In this document: in pieces, positions 1-12,500 of the stretch
Position numbering within the stretch: the stretch's first letter is position 1
Layout of the letters: each line of letters begins with the position of its first letter
From: Glossina fuscipes
Lineage: Eukaryota > Arthropoda > Insecta > Diptera > Glossinidae
DNA: 64,000 nt
Assembly (NCBI RefSeq): GCF_014805625.2
Contig: NW_023998416.1
Location: 15,603,556 to 15,667,555, forward strand
Reading direction: 5' to 3'
Translations under genes and position numbers: made by a program
Notes under the pieces: model-generated
Told to the model about the DNA's origin: nothing
Seen by the model: the letters and a program-made list of their open reading frames with translations, nothing else
Database searches by the model: none

Positions 1-149
1 ACGAAATACGTAATTTTTTTAGGAAACTTAGTAGCACCGTTCCATGTGCAATCGTAAACAATCAGCCATTGTCGAGTACACAAACAGCAAAGCAAACTTT
101 CTCATAAATATAAAAAGCACAAAAAAATTTAAATATTCTAAAAATAAAA

Positions 150-314
150 ATGAATTTTAATGGTTTTCAAGATTTTCGCAAAACATCTTTGGATTTTATT
201 ATTAGATATTTAATAAACAAAAAGAAGTTTCTTAAACTATATTTAGATTTAGTAATAAGTGACGAAGAGTTAAAAAGAATTGGTATCGATGAGATAAATC
301 AAAAAGTCAAATAA
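150..314 (+). pseudogene. Possible internally deleted amd/Ddc-family relic (54-codon ORF)
   Basis: A short ATG-to-TAA ORF. Its first 23 residues align without gaps to the first coding exon of the amd gene at 2666, with about 9 identities (the F-x-D-F-x-K core, then D-F and Y-x-x-N). Its last ~33 residues resemble the C-terminal tail of the same amd protein: an I-N-x-x-K-x-L-x-L stretch, and both ORFs end K-V-K-stop. The DNA around the two stops is also alike. The whole catalytic core, including the PLP lysine, is absent, so it cannot be a decarboxylase. I infer a duplicated amd copy that lost its middle. AT-rich chance similarity, or a read-through orphan first exon, remain possible. Confidence 0.35.
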
Positions 315-412
315 GAAAGCGATAATATAGCGTTGTATGTCAACAAGCAGCTGAAGTCTCGCAGCAGTTTTCATCAATTGCTCTGATCGAAGTTCTACCA
401 AACTTTGTATTG

Positions 413-653
413 TTATCTGCCATAGATAGTAAGTTGCATACATGGTTTGCTGTTAAGAAAGGATTTTGGGTAAATCACATCAATTTTCTTCTCTGATCTG
501 TGACCATACATTAAGAACATACGTTCTCTTGGATAAATGCTTTATCTGCCATAGATAGTAAATTTCATACATGGTTTGCTGTTAAGAAAGGATTTTGGGT
601 AAATCACATCAATTTTCTTCTCTGATCTGTGACCATACATTAAGAACATACGT
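413..653 (+). repeat. Direct duplication of a 112-bp unit
   Basis: Two nearly identical copies (413-524 and 542-653) lie at a period of 129 bp; I count two mismatches, near the start of the unit. The unit has no open frame of note. Sharp boundaries and near identity suggest a recent local duplication. The rest of 315-2665 (amd upstream DNA) shows only a 23-T tract at 1889-1911 and no gene that I can support. Confidence 0.85.
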
Positions 654-2665
654 ATTAAGTAATGAACAGAAACCGAAAAATCATATTCTCATTATCATAT
701 TCTATCACTTAAAGTATAAATGATCGCTAACTTAACGGAACAATCAATATAACTAACATGAACATGAAGGACTTTTCGTAGCGACAGCGGAAGAATGCGG
801 ATGTCCTGGATTAGTTCTTCTTTTTGCCACAGCCAGATTCACTTTTGATTAGGGAAAGATTCTGATCCAATTTAACCGCGTCCGTCCGTCTCGCTCCGTC
901 TCCTCCCATCTCGCTGTTATCTCACGATTGCTAAACTTGAAATAAAAGAACCAGACTTCTATAAGGGCCATAGAGTGATTAAGTTTGGTTAGCGTAAGCA
1001 TACGCATAGAATAACTTACTTACTTCTCAACAGTTATCGACCTGAAACTTGATGCAAACATTCATTAGAAACTAATGCCAATACTTCAATGAAAATGTAC
1101 AATTTTATTACCTGGTTTCCTTCAAGATATTTAGGGATATTTACAAATTTTGTACAGATTTTCATCTATTTTGCTCTACCTTAACTGTTTTGAAGACATG
1201 AAGCAGATCACTTAAAAATAGGAAATATAATCTATAGTCCGTCTATGGAAACATCTATCTCCCTGCCATCATTGTCAACATAGGCGCGATCGTAAATATT
1301 CAGGTAAGATGCTGCTTTCATAGTCTTGGTAAATGATCATAGATCAACTTCGACATGAGTAGTGATCTGTTTTTAATGATCTACATTTAGTAAAAAAATG
1401 CAACGTGCAAGCTATAGGAAATATAGATATAACCTTGGTAAGGCCAGCGATATCAAGTAAACTTGATCGTGATTTGCATATGTTACACGAAAGCAATTGT
1501 ACGATAGAAGGATTTTTCCGTACTTTATCGATAGTTATAAACTCTCTACTAGTTCCAGCGACCCCAACCAACGAGTTCACTCGATATCGAAAAGCATACA
1601 TTGGTCCTTTCAATGTCCACTTTGCACTTTTTTTTCTTTTTTTTTTTTGATATGACCAATCACTTAGGAGATGTTGGTGACGGACAACAAAGACGACAGC
1701 AAAGAGATAGAGATTGGATGTGCCCAATTGCTGAGTGGTTTATGAGGTCACAGCCCAACTGCTTTGCTTGGAATTTGGATCCGCCAATACTGACTTGATA
1801 GTCGGCTACTCAGGCGGACTATTGAAGATCAGTGGTAGATCCGTTCTAAGTAGGATGTAACTTTCTTACTTGGCTAAATTTTATTTACTTTTTTTTTTTT
1901 TTTTTTTTTTTGTTTTTGCTTTGTCCTATTTAGCTTGCTTATCTTATCTTAATTGTAACTTATGTTATTTTGCATTTATTGAGATTCTCTTAAAATCATG
2001 CCCGAACAGGACGAACCTTTTTGTAGAGGATATAGTAAACGATTGAGAAACATTGCGCGTTGCTTCATTTAATTCATTAACTGAAATCCTCGTATTTTTA
2101 TTAACCATTTTACTTTTCATGGCCTGGTTTGCCTCCATTACTGGTAAATTATTAAATGCCGTGATATCTGTAACGTGGGCTTGCTTGCTTCAATTGGGTA
2201 AATCACATATTTTAATAAACAATAAATAAAATCTTTGTTATTAACCTTGTTATTAACTTACAACGGGCGCACATATACGCGCCCATACGCGCAAATACAT
2301 TCACGTACGTCCAGTATTACACAATCGCATATATGCATATATCCGTTACTCTCTCTTTGTCTCACAATAAGGTAAAAATAAAGTTTAGTTGATTATGTAG
2401 TAGAAATTAAGAAAACAATAACAAAATTTACTATAAAAACCTGTAAACAAAGTAAAAACATTGATAGTTGCACGCGCAAACGTTCAGAAGACGTTTTGTA
2501 AATGAAATTCGGTCCTCAAGTTGTGTTCTGCGAATAATCTCAACAAAATTAATTTCTTTCTATCGCATCGAAAGCGTGAAAAACGTGTGAAAAATCATAT
2601 TTCTTTTTTTTTATTTCTTTCGCCTCTTACATATATACATATAAAAATATTTATATATATAAAAA

Positions 2666-4964
2666 ATGGATAACGCAACGTTTAGAGATTTCGGTAAAGC
2701 TGCCATAGATTTCGTAGCCGATTATATGGAAAATATTCGAGAATGGTATTGCAAGTTGTGTGTTGTTCATGTTATCATAATTGTTAAAATGAAAATATTT
2801 ATCATTTAGTGATGTATTGCCGTCAGTGAAGCCAGGATATCTTTTCGATTTGTTGCCGAATGAATTGCCCGAGAAACCTGAGAATTGGCAAGACATACTC
2901 AAAGATATCAATCGAGTTATTAAGCCAGGCATTACGCATTGGCAGTCGCCAAATATGCATGCTTACTATCCCACTGCATGTTCATTTCCTTCAATTGTCG
3001 GCGACATGATATCGAGCGGTTTTAGTGTTATAGGTTTCAGTTGGGTATGTGAATGATTTTAATGCTCAGTTATGTAATATTCTTATAAAAACTATTAATC
3101 CGAATAGAGGCTAAAGGGAAAATCATCACATTTACAGCATTTGTCATATTCGAGGCATGCAGCAAAATATTGAGTGTTTTTTTTTTTTTTTTTTCGAAAA
3201 GAAAATCAATTAAGGAAACGATTTTTCGGATGAAAAGAAATGCATGGAAAAAAATGCTTGCATGATGAAATTATATTTGGCATACGTAGAGTTCTCTGAT
3301 GGCTATCTTTAGGGTACTCGTATATGACATTTAACTATGATGTATAGGTTAGAGATACTCAAACTTATTATTTATACCATCATCTAGTGGCATCTTTTGC
3401 CCAGTCGGACATTGTACTTAATCCGCTCGATAAAAGAATGGAGAATTTTCATAATTAAGGCGGAGTCTTCAATCCGAACTTTTTTTCTAAATTATTGCGA
3501 CCAAAGTTGTTCTCCTAAGTTTTGTGCCAAAGCTGTTCTTCTAGAAAAAGTCCTAGTTTCGTTAGACAGACATGGATAAATTAATCCGAGATATCGCGCA
3601 CAGGACTTTTTAATTGCTATAGACATTTCTAAAACCTAAAACACTCACAACGGTGGGTGTAATTAAATTGAAAGGACATATAAATTTACTGCCATGTGCC
3701 TTGTTCATCTAAGCAACATTGTACACAATTTTTAAAAACTCACTTTATTAAGCTAGTATTCCCTTCTAAAGTAAAACACAAATGCTTTGGAAACATGCTA
3801 GTAAAAGATATTTTTTTATATCATATTCCAATTCACTTTACATTCACCAGTGCAGACTAGGGATAAGATCTTAGTGTTAAATTATTTGTAATTATAGCAA
3901 CACCTATACATAGACGTTGAATAGACATTAGTGACTCATTCCATAAAACTTATAAACGTATTCGCTTAAGAAGGGAAGCCCACTTATCTGATTACTATCA
4001 CTTTAAAAAAATTGTTAATTATCCAAGCATTGCCATACTGAATTTATTATAGGTGATAGAAAAACCTTGATTTGTAAAAGATTGAAACCTTTTTGTGACA
4101 ACTGAATTTCATTCACCTATTCTTTGTTTTTTTATTTTTCCTTTATGCCCTACATCGCTTCTTATGCATCCCATACCCACGTTTTCTTTTATTGTACCGA
4201 CCGATTCAGAATCGCTTTCTGAATTGATGCTAGTCTTACGTCAGGCCTTCTGGCGACGGCTCATGTATTTTTCTATTTACACTAGCAGTCAGCAATGACT
4301 GGGCTTTTCTTCGTTTACAAATCATTTCGCGTACTCCACGAGAAGTACGTGCAAGAGTGTATTAAGTTTTTACCGATGCATGTAACACACAGAAGGACTT
4401 GAGATAAGCCCACGTTTTATTATACCGATGGATTCAGAATCACTGTACGAATAAATCTAAACTTGTCTGTCCGTCAGTCAGTCGCAATTTTTAAAATGTT
4501 TTGATGAGCCTTGCTGCACCGACTTGCTTTGGCCCAATGACGTAGGCTATTGAAAATGTTTCGGGTCGGACCGCATTTTCGACCACTACCCATATCATAG
4601 CCTGTCTCGAAAAGTCGTCATATGAATAACTGCATTAAGCGATGTTATGTAAGCTATTGAATGGCCGACTATAATGGTTTTAATTCTTGCTTTCTATAAA
4701 AGTGGAATTTTGTAAGACACACTCTCGTTTGCGACGTTTCAAAAGAAAGTTTAATCGGCCGGTCGGTTTTTACACCGCGCTTGATGAATTCGGCTTACAG
4801 CTCTTCTTAGTTATCGTATTGATTTGACTCTGTTACAATAACTTTCTCTGTTGATATTAAACGAGTTTTTAGGTTCTTTGTTTACGATGTCATTAATCAA
4901 CATTCCACCCAAGCATGTGAAAAACATGCTTCATTGTTTTTTAACGATCAAACCGATATATGTA

Positions 4965-5006
<42 letters not shown>

Positions 5007-6445
5007 CGGTAACCTAATTTTAGATTAAGTTATAAGCATCTCTTCAATAAAGTGTACAATATGTTTATCTCTAAATATTTCTTTTCACATATCTAAGTAT
5101 TCCTATCGTTGTTCTCTTTATCAGTAAACTAAAGCGAAGAGAAGTTTCTTATGCTTTAGTTTAAAGTTTAAAATTTATCCATTGTCTGCAAAATATCAAT
5201 TCCTTAACATTAATTCGATTATAGATATGCAGTCCTGCTTGTACCGAATTGGAAGTGATCGTTATGGATTGGTTGGCTAAATTTTTGAAATTGCCTCAAC
5301 ATTTCTTGCACTCTTCTGAGGGTCCCGGTGGGGGTATCATACAAGGTACCGCCTCTGAGGCTGTGTTGGTGGCGATGTTATCTGCAAGGGAACAAACTGT
5401 CCGTAGAATGAAGCAAACGCATCCGGAGCTAAGTGAAAGTGATATACGCGGCAAATTGGTGGCTTATTCAAGTGATCAAAGCAATAGTTGCATTGAAAGA
5501 GACGCTTTATTAGCGGCCGTACCCATAAGATTGCTAACCACCGATGACGATTTAGTTTTAACTGGCGATATACTAGAGCAGGCCATTAACGAAGATATAG
5601 CTAAAGGCTTTATTCCAATTATATGCATTGCAACAGTGGGCACGACCGGCACTTGTGCCTTTGATGATTTGCCATCCTTAGGCAAAGTATGTAATGAGCG
5701 AGGCATTTGGTTGCATGTAGACGCAGCTTATGCTGGGGCCGCTTTAGCCCTAGAGGAATACAAAGAACTGAGAAATGGTTTCGAATTGGTTGATTCACTC
5801 AATTTTAATTTACATAAATTCTTGCTGGTCCATTTTGATTGTTCCGCTATGTGGCTTAAGGACGCTAACAAGGTCGTGGATAGCTTTAATGTTGATCGCA
5901 TCTATTTAAAACATAAATTTGAGGGTCAAACACAAATACCGGATTTCCGACATTGGCAAATACCCTTAGGTAGACGTTTTCGCGCTTTAAAGGTATGGAT
6001 TACACTCCGAACTTATGGAGCGGAAGGCTTAAAAGCACATATACGCAAACATATTACTTTAGCGGAAAGATTTGAAAAATATGTTTTAGCTGATCCACGT
6101 TTTGAGTTGATTACCGAAAGAACATTAGGCTTGGTGTGCTTCCGTCCCAAAGGTGGTAATAAATATACAACGGATTTATTAAACTCTTTGGTAGAACGCA
6201 AGAAAATCTATTTGATACAAGCTACATATCGAGACAAGAATTTCTTACGTTTCGTTGTGTGTGGCATGGATCCCAAGCCGGAAGACATAGATTTTGCCTG
6301 GAGAGAAATCAGAGATCAATACAGCATGTTAATTAATGAGGAGAAATTATTAACTTTAGGAAAAACTGATATGGGCGCTATTGTAAAACAATTATCAACG
6401 GATATTAAAATATCTGCAAATAAAGATAAGGAGAAAGTCAAATAA
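2666..6445 (+). CDS. amd: amd: 3,4-dihydroxyphenylacetaldehyde (DHPAA) synthase, PLP decarboxylase family
   Basis: Coding exons 2666-2745, 2810-3044 and 5225-6445 give 511 residues, close to Drosophila amd. It is a group II PLP decarboxylase: the S-P-A-C-T-E-L-E motif starts at residue 108, the H-V-D-A-A-Y-A-G motif precedes the active site, and the PLP lysine is K303 (N-F-N-L-H-K). Residue 192 is Asn in S-D-Q-S-N-S. By family knowledge, His at this site marks true dopa decarboxylases, while Asn192 marks DHPAA synthase, which oxidatively deaminates dopa to the aldehyde used in flexible cuticle. Intron 2 is 2,180 bp and carries an R1 repeat and a 33-T tract. The start was chosen because it opens the conserved F-x-D-F-G-K-A-A N-terminus. 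The gene lies 475 bp upstream of Cs on the same strand. Confidence 0.95.
4336..4720 (+). repeat. R1 dispersed repeat, inside amd intron 2
   Basis: Sense copy of a family seen about ten times here. Shared landmarks are a 'gtgcaagagtgtattaag' type start, a 'gattcagaatca' box, a 'gtctgtccgtc' box, and an end near 'gactataatggtttt'. A short second piece of the same boxes lies at about 4190-4240. No coding capacity is seen. Confidence 0.7.
4972..5004. repeat. Poly-T tract (33 T)
   Basis: An uninterrupted run of T, about 220 bp before the amd exon 3 acceptor. Comparable tracts lie at 1889-1911, 12942-12969 and 41141-41162. Confidence 0.95.
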
Positions 6446-6505
6446 AGAAAGACCATAAATTGAAAATGTTATGTAATTTCTTTTTTTTTAATCTATAGAT
6501 TCTCT

Positions 6506-6508
<3 letters not shown>

Positions 6509-6541
<33 letters not shown>
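6509..6541. repeat. (TC)n microsatellite in the amd 3' UTR
   Basis: About 16 TC units begin 64 bp after the amd stop and upstream of its likely poly(A) signal. Confidence 0.95.
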
Positions 6542-6543
<2 letters not shown>

Positions 6544-6770
6544 TTCTCTCTTTGTTTAAATTCAATTTGATTATTTTTTTTTCCAAAATATATGTAATGT
6601 AAAAATATATGTAATATCAGATCCATCTAGTAAGTAAAAGCTTCGACTGATGTTTTTGCTTGAATTGTTAAATCCCACAAATAACGCACCACAATGAGTT
6701 AATTAAATGGCTGTGGGTAACTCTAAGCATCTGTAAAGAATATTGTATAAAAACAAAAGCAAAATTTGAC

Positions 6771-6776
6771 AATAAA
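6771..6776 (+). terminator. amd poly(A) signal
   Basis: The first canonical AATAAA after the amd stop (326 nt downstream), about 145 bp before the predicted Cs start codon. Confidence 0.6.
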
Positions 6777-6919
6777 TAATAATAATATAAGAAGAATGAT
6801 AAACTGCTTAAATTTATTTCATTTAAAAAAAATTATTAATTGTTGAAAGCTGTAACGGAAGTTGAAAATTGTCAAAATTCTTAGTTTTAAGTTATAGCTA
6901 TTAGCCACAAAAACCTGCC

Positions 6920-9165
6920 ATGCAATGGTAAGTCCATAATTGTTAAATACATAACAAGTCTCAAGATTCAGGGTCAAGGTTAATATTTAACTCTTAGAGG
7001 AAATTCCGGAAGTTCCATTTAAATCAGTTTGCGCATTGCTGAGGGTTGCATTTTAATAGATTATGAAATTTTAGATTTAAAAATTAGCTAAAACCTATTA
7101 TTATTATTTATATTTAACATAAACCATTTGCAGGCAAGAGTTAGTGCTTCCAATCGGAAGCAAATTTTTAAAATTGTTGTGCACAGCGAACCTTACCGTT
7201 CTAACTTTTTCGATGCTACACTATCGCAAACACAGATCAAAAAAAAAAAGAGGATAAACTTCTTAGTACGTAGATACGCATTTTTGGTCAGATTATTGAA
7301 AAGGTACAAAAATAAAGCATACTTTTGAGCAAAAACATAAATAGAGGACGAACATCTAAGAAAAAATCATTTAAAGATTGAAGTTGCATAATAATATACT
7401 GTGTCGTCAAGGATGAAATTTGTAGATAACTAAGATAAGTGCAATGTTGTTCCACTCTTCCCGTAAACGCCAAGAAAAAATTTTATGCATACACAAAGTG
7501 ATAGCTAAAGTTTATACAGTTGATGTCATCTCTTATATTGTCGGTAAAAGCTGATTTTCCAAAATCAATAATTCCGTTAATACTTTCGTTTAGACTTATA
7601 TGCAAATAATTAATGCTATTAATTTTCCTTTAGCTTCAAACGTGTCCAATACAAACTCATTAACGCAAAGGTAATCAGCACCGAAATTCCAAATGTTGCT
7701 GATGCGCAATGCAAATCATGTAAGGAGATTCAGACCGTTATAATTGGGGCAGGATTGGCAGGTTTGTCCGCGGCAAATCATCTCATCAAAAACGGCTACC
7801 CACGCACCTTTATACTCGAAGCGACCAATCGATACGGCGGCCGTGTTAATTCTAAACAATTTGGGGATGCATTTTGTGAGCTGGGCGCAAAGTGGATAAC
7901 TATTGATGGTTCAAAAAATTCCATGTATGAACTTTTACGGTTAGTATTACAGTATCTAATATTTGGAAAATCTAACTACAGCTTTTGGACATTTTCCTAG
8001 GCAAGCTACTAGTTTGCAGAAAAGTATACAGCAAAAACAAGATGCAGAGTACAGAGATACACTGGGACAAACAATTAATAAGTACCTGCCTGAAGTAGTA
8101 AATGTTTACTTCCGGAAATTATGTGCCGGGATCGATTTAACTGATCGAATTAAAAATGGCCGTTTGTACGAGTTGAACAATGTTCATACATATTTTCAAT
8201 CGGAAGCGGAAAAAATCGTCAACAGTATGTTTAAAGAGAGGGATCGTAGCGTAGTTGTTGATATATTCATAACACTAATGAAAGAATACGGCGGAAGCTT
8301 GGGCTGTAATTTGGAATATTTGAATGTTGAGCAATTGCTCAAATTTAAAAATCAATTCGCATATCCGATTTACGTACCTAATGGTTTGAATAACATTTTT
8401 CAGGAGATAATCGCAAACATAGAGAAAGATCATTTGCAAACTGGTAAACCAGTAGGAGAGATCAGATGGAGTGATCTGGACCGAGAAGATAAAAAGTATG
8501 TAAACTGTTTAGACGGCACCGTATTTCCCGCAGATCATATTATCTGCACTTTGCCGTTAGGCGTTTTGAAAACTTTCTCTGGACATATGTTTAAACCGCC
8601 TCTACCGCCAGAAAAAACAATAGCTATAAAAAATATTGGATTTGGTTCGCCAGTAAAAATATATTTTGAGTACAAAAAACTAGTCAAACATTGGTTTAAA
8701 AATAATTTACGGCCCTTATGGTCGGCTAAAGAGAGAAATGCCGATTTAAATTGGATTAAGCAAATTGTGGAAGTATCTAAACTTCCAACTAGCAATCGCG
8801 TATTGGAAATTTCCATAGGTGGCGCTTACTACGATGAAATTGAAAAGTTGCCCGATTCCGAACTAATAACTGAAGTAACGAAACTATTACGCAAGTGCTT
8901 GAACAATCCCCAAATACCTTTCCCTAAAGAGATACTAAGATCGAATTGGAGCACAAGTGCTTGCTATTTAGGTGGGCGTCCTTACTTCTCAACTAACAGC
9001 AGCGTAAACGATGTTAATACTTTGGCCAGACCGCTTGGGTACAAAACTAGCCTACTCTTCGCAGGTGATGCTACCATTTTGCAAGGTTTTGGAACTTTGG
9101 ACGGAGCACGTTTGAGTGGCATTCGGGAGGCACAACGTATTATTGAATATTATGGTAAAAATTAA
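6920..9165 (+). CDS. Cs: Cs: flavin-dependent amine oxidase (spermine-oxidase-like)
   Basis: Proposed exons are 6920-6927, 7634-7939 and 8001-9165, giving 492 residues in frame. The FAD dinucleotide fold V-I-I-G-A-G-L-A-G-L-S-A appears around residue 38, followed by the E-A-T-x-R-Y-G-G-R signature. The C-terminus has the flavin-binding block L-F-A-G-D-A-T and a closing L-S-G-I-R-E-A helix, typical of MAO/polyamine oxidases. Exons 2 and 3 are secure (61-bp intron, phase 2). Exon 1 is an inference: exon 2 has no ATG before the FAD motif, and an 8-nt exon ending in a strong donor (g-GTAAGT) supplies exactly the needed phase. In Drosophila, Cs lies between amd and Ddc and overlaps Ddc at the 3' end; the same arrangement is seen here. 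The substrate is not deducible; a role in catecholamine or polyamine turnover is a guess from context. Confidence 0.85.
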
Positions 9166-9561
9166 ACGAACCGGTAAATTTGTGAATATACATTTTTAAG
9201 CATTTTTTATCTAAACCCTATTCTCATCCACGCATACATATTTCTCGATGAAAATAATAATTTTGGTTAACAAATACAGATTAATGATAATAGCGCTGCT
9301 AAAGATGATAGCGTGTTTATTTCTGCAATATCAGCAAATCTTACAACTACAGGATAAGTACATTGATTAAACAGTTTTTTGCTTTTACTTAACTTAAGAG
9401 TAGCAACATGTATTGTATAGTTTAATATTTAAATAATTTATAGCATTTTTATTAAGAAAAACGCTCGTCAAAAATTCCCTAAACAGTTTGGAGCTTATAT
9501 TCGTTTATGGTCCCAGATTTTTATACGGATATAGTATCACATCGAATTTTTATTTTTTTTT
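9166..9561. other. Cs/Ddc convergent 3' spacer
   Basis: 396 bp between the Cs and Ddc stops. On the Cs strand no AATAAA is seen, only a weak ATTAAA near 9365; the next AATAAA on that strand is at 10155-10160, inside the Ddc coding exon. The Cs transcript may therefore run into Ddc. Confidence 0.6.
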
Positions 9562-9567
9562 TTTATT
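9562..9567 (-). terminator. Ddc poly(A) signal overlapping its stop codon
   Basis: The Ddc TAA (9569-9567) is directly followed by ATAAA, so AATAAA shares one base with the stop. A second AATAAA follows about 15 nt on. If used, the 3' UTR would be very short. Confidence 0.45.
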
Positions 9568-12500
9568 TAATGCTTTAAAACTTCGTCGGCTGTACGGCTA
9601 ACTTCCTTCCAGGTATATTCAATATCTTCCGGTTTGGTGAAGCGTGAGCAGATAGCCATTCTTAAAAAGTAAACATCGCGTATTTTAGCGGGAACCATGT
9701 GTATATTGCCGCGACCATTAATACGTTTTAAAAGAGTCTCATTCAACTCATTGCTGCCTTTCAAACGGAAGCAAACCAAACCCATATTCACTTGCCCGAC
9801 AATTTCGAAACGTTTATCAGTTAGGCATAGTTTTTCAAATTGCTTAGCAAAATTGCAATGACGTCTTATATGAGCCTGAAGATTTTCTATACCATATAAA
9901 CGTAAAACAAACCACAATTTCAAAGCACGAAAGCGGCGACCCAAAGGTATTTGCCAATGTCGGTAATCGGGAGCGGAACCTTGCATGTCATGTTTTAAAT
10001 ACAACGGATCCACGTTGAAGGCATTCACAACCCAACTTGGGTCTTTCAGCCACATAGCACTACAGTCGAAGTTCACTAACATCCATTTATGAGGATTGAA
10101 ATTAAAAGATTCAGCTGTCTCAACGCCCTTCATTAAGTGCCTATATTCCGGGCAAATAAAAGCGGAACCAGCGTAAGCAGCATCAACGTGAACCCAAACA
10201 TTGTATTTATTGCCAACTGTGCCGCACTCCTCCAAACAATCGAAAGCACACGAATTCGTAGTACCCAAAGTAACCACGGCCTGAAAAACATTGATTAGTA
10301 GAAAAAAAAAGAAGAAGATTTTTTCTATTTTCTATTCTCACTTACATAGAATGGTATAAGTCCATCAGCTAAATCCTTTTTAATGGCTTCTTCTAAAGCA
10401 TCTCCTCTTAAACGGTTATTTTCATCAGCCGGCACTAAACGCAATTTAACGCCACCCAATAACCCGGCACGTTCTACAGAGGAGTGGGCTTGAGCTGAAC
10501 AATAGCCGACGAGTTTAGAAACTATTATATGATCTTCCCAATCTGGATGTTCTTTTTTCACCTGTTGTATCTTCTTAGCTTTCGCCCCCAGTAATGCAAC
10601 TAATGTAGCCTCACTAGCAGTTCCTTGTATAACACCGCCACCCTTTCCTCCCGAGCAAGCTAAAAAGTCGGCAGGTAAATCCAACATTTTACCTAACCAG
10701 TCCAACATCACAACTTCCAGTTCAGTGCAAGCAGGGCTAGCAATCTTTTTATGCAAAAAAAGGAAACAAAAAAAAACGCAAGTAATTGTAGACACATAGC
10801 AATACAGACGTTATTTTTGTCTTAATTAAAATTTTCTAATATGTATCAATACTTTTTGTTGAAGGGAGCTAATATATATATATATACATATGTGCGTGTA
10901 TTTGATTTGATCCTAGAAGGGAAATCCTTCGATAAAGTTTACGATATAAGAGAATTGTATTATGGTATCGTCTAAAGTACAACAATAGTTATAAGCGAAA
11001 CCTTAATTCACACGATTTTCGATATTCTGATAAAGAAGTACCGTGTTCAAAGATCACGTTTACCACGTTAAGAAAATATAAGTTCGTCACTAAAAAAGAG
11101 CCCGGTAGGTGGATATATTTACAGACCGATTTTACTGATTTTTGAACTTGAGTACTTTTAAGCACTTTTGGACAAAGACTTCCAGATTAGTGGACTCCGA
11201 AAATGTATATGTTTTATAAGATCTCCTTCAACCCATTGCATAATACCCTTTTACCTCTATTGAAGGCAAAAAAAAAAAATAAATAAAGAACAAAAGAGTA
11301 TAACAAAATTAATATCAAAAATATCAAAGGAAAGAAAACTTACCCATGTGAAGCCTATGCAAGCGATAGCACCGCTTAACATATCAGCCACAATCGCCGG
11401 ATAGGAGTTAGCTGTGGGAAAATAGGCATGAAATTTTGGGCTGTGCCAATGTGTAACACCGGGCATTATAACTCTTTCAATATCTTTCATAACATCTTCC
11501 CAACAGTCTGGCTTCACTGGAGCCGTATCAGGTAACAAAGGTCTTAGATAACCAGGCTTAACATCAGGTAACACCCGACTGTAAAAAGAAGAAAAAATGT
11601 TATTAGTCTAGATACGAAACCGCGTCTCAAAGCTTCAAGTTTTTAAACGAGGCTTGAATTCAAGTAGAAAGCTCCATACTATGTTTCATTTGCCCGGGAT
11701 CTAAATTGAATACAAAATAGAATGAAACAAGCGAAACGTGATGCACCATTAAATACCCAACATCACTTCGTTTAATATAGTTATTCATATAATGATTTTT
11801 CCTGCCTTATATAGAGAGTGGTCAAAAAAGGTGACCGGACCGAACTAATTTTAATAGCGTTCGTCCGTGAGCCAAAAACACGTCGGTGTACCAAATTTTT
11901 TCAAAATATTTCAAAAATTCTGACTTATACTTTGAACATAGGGAAACCCGTCAGACGGACAGACAAGATAAGGCAAAAGTGCGGCCACTCGTGACTTTGT
12001 TAGGTGTTTTGACCTCCTAGTCATTAAAGACCCTTTCGAATTGGGGTTTAAAATGAAGAGTAGGGTTTGTTATGAAGAAAAGGCGACCATTTTCTTTAAA
12101 TTAATCGTTTAGCTGTTAAAATATGTACGATTTTAAGGCGGTATATTTTATAGGTCATAAGTTATCAGTAACGATAGTTTGATAGCTTTGTACCTTTTTC
12201 GGTGATTTATAGATATTCGTACAGCAAAATTTTATTAACATTAAAACTTCATGAGCGGAATTTAAACAAAAATACATTTTGCATGGTCTTGTTAGATTTT
12301 TACAATGTCGAAAATTCCAATAAGAACAACAACAAATACGGCTAAATGCTGAAATTGCTTCTTCTTCTCTTGCTAATCAACAAGTAAACAACAAGGGTGC
12401 AATCATTTAGCCGAAAGTTAACTTTCGCTCTTCTATTTAACAGTTTTTGTCAAACAGCTGACTGCACAGAGAAGGTAAATTTTTCGTATGTGAAATTTAT

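Noticed and set aside
1344..1727. 127-codon minus-strand frame in the amd upstream region
   Set aside because: Crosses a poly-T tract, has no recognisable domain and no splice or start context; treated as chance.
7128..7328. 66-codon frame between amd and Cs as a possible Cs first exon
   Set aside because: No suitable donor in the required phase and no similarity to amine oxidases; the 8-nt exon at 6920 fits better.
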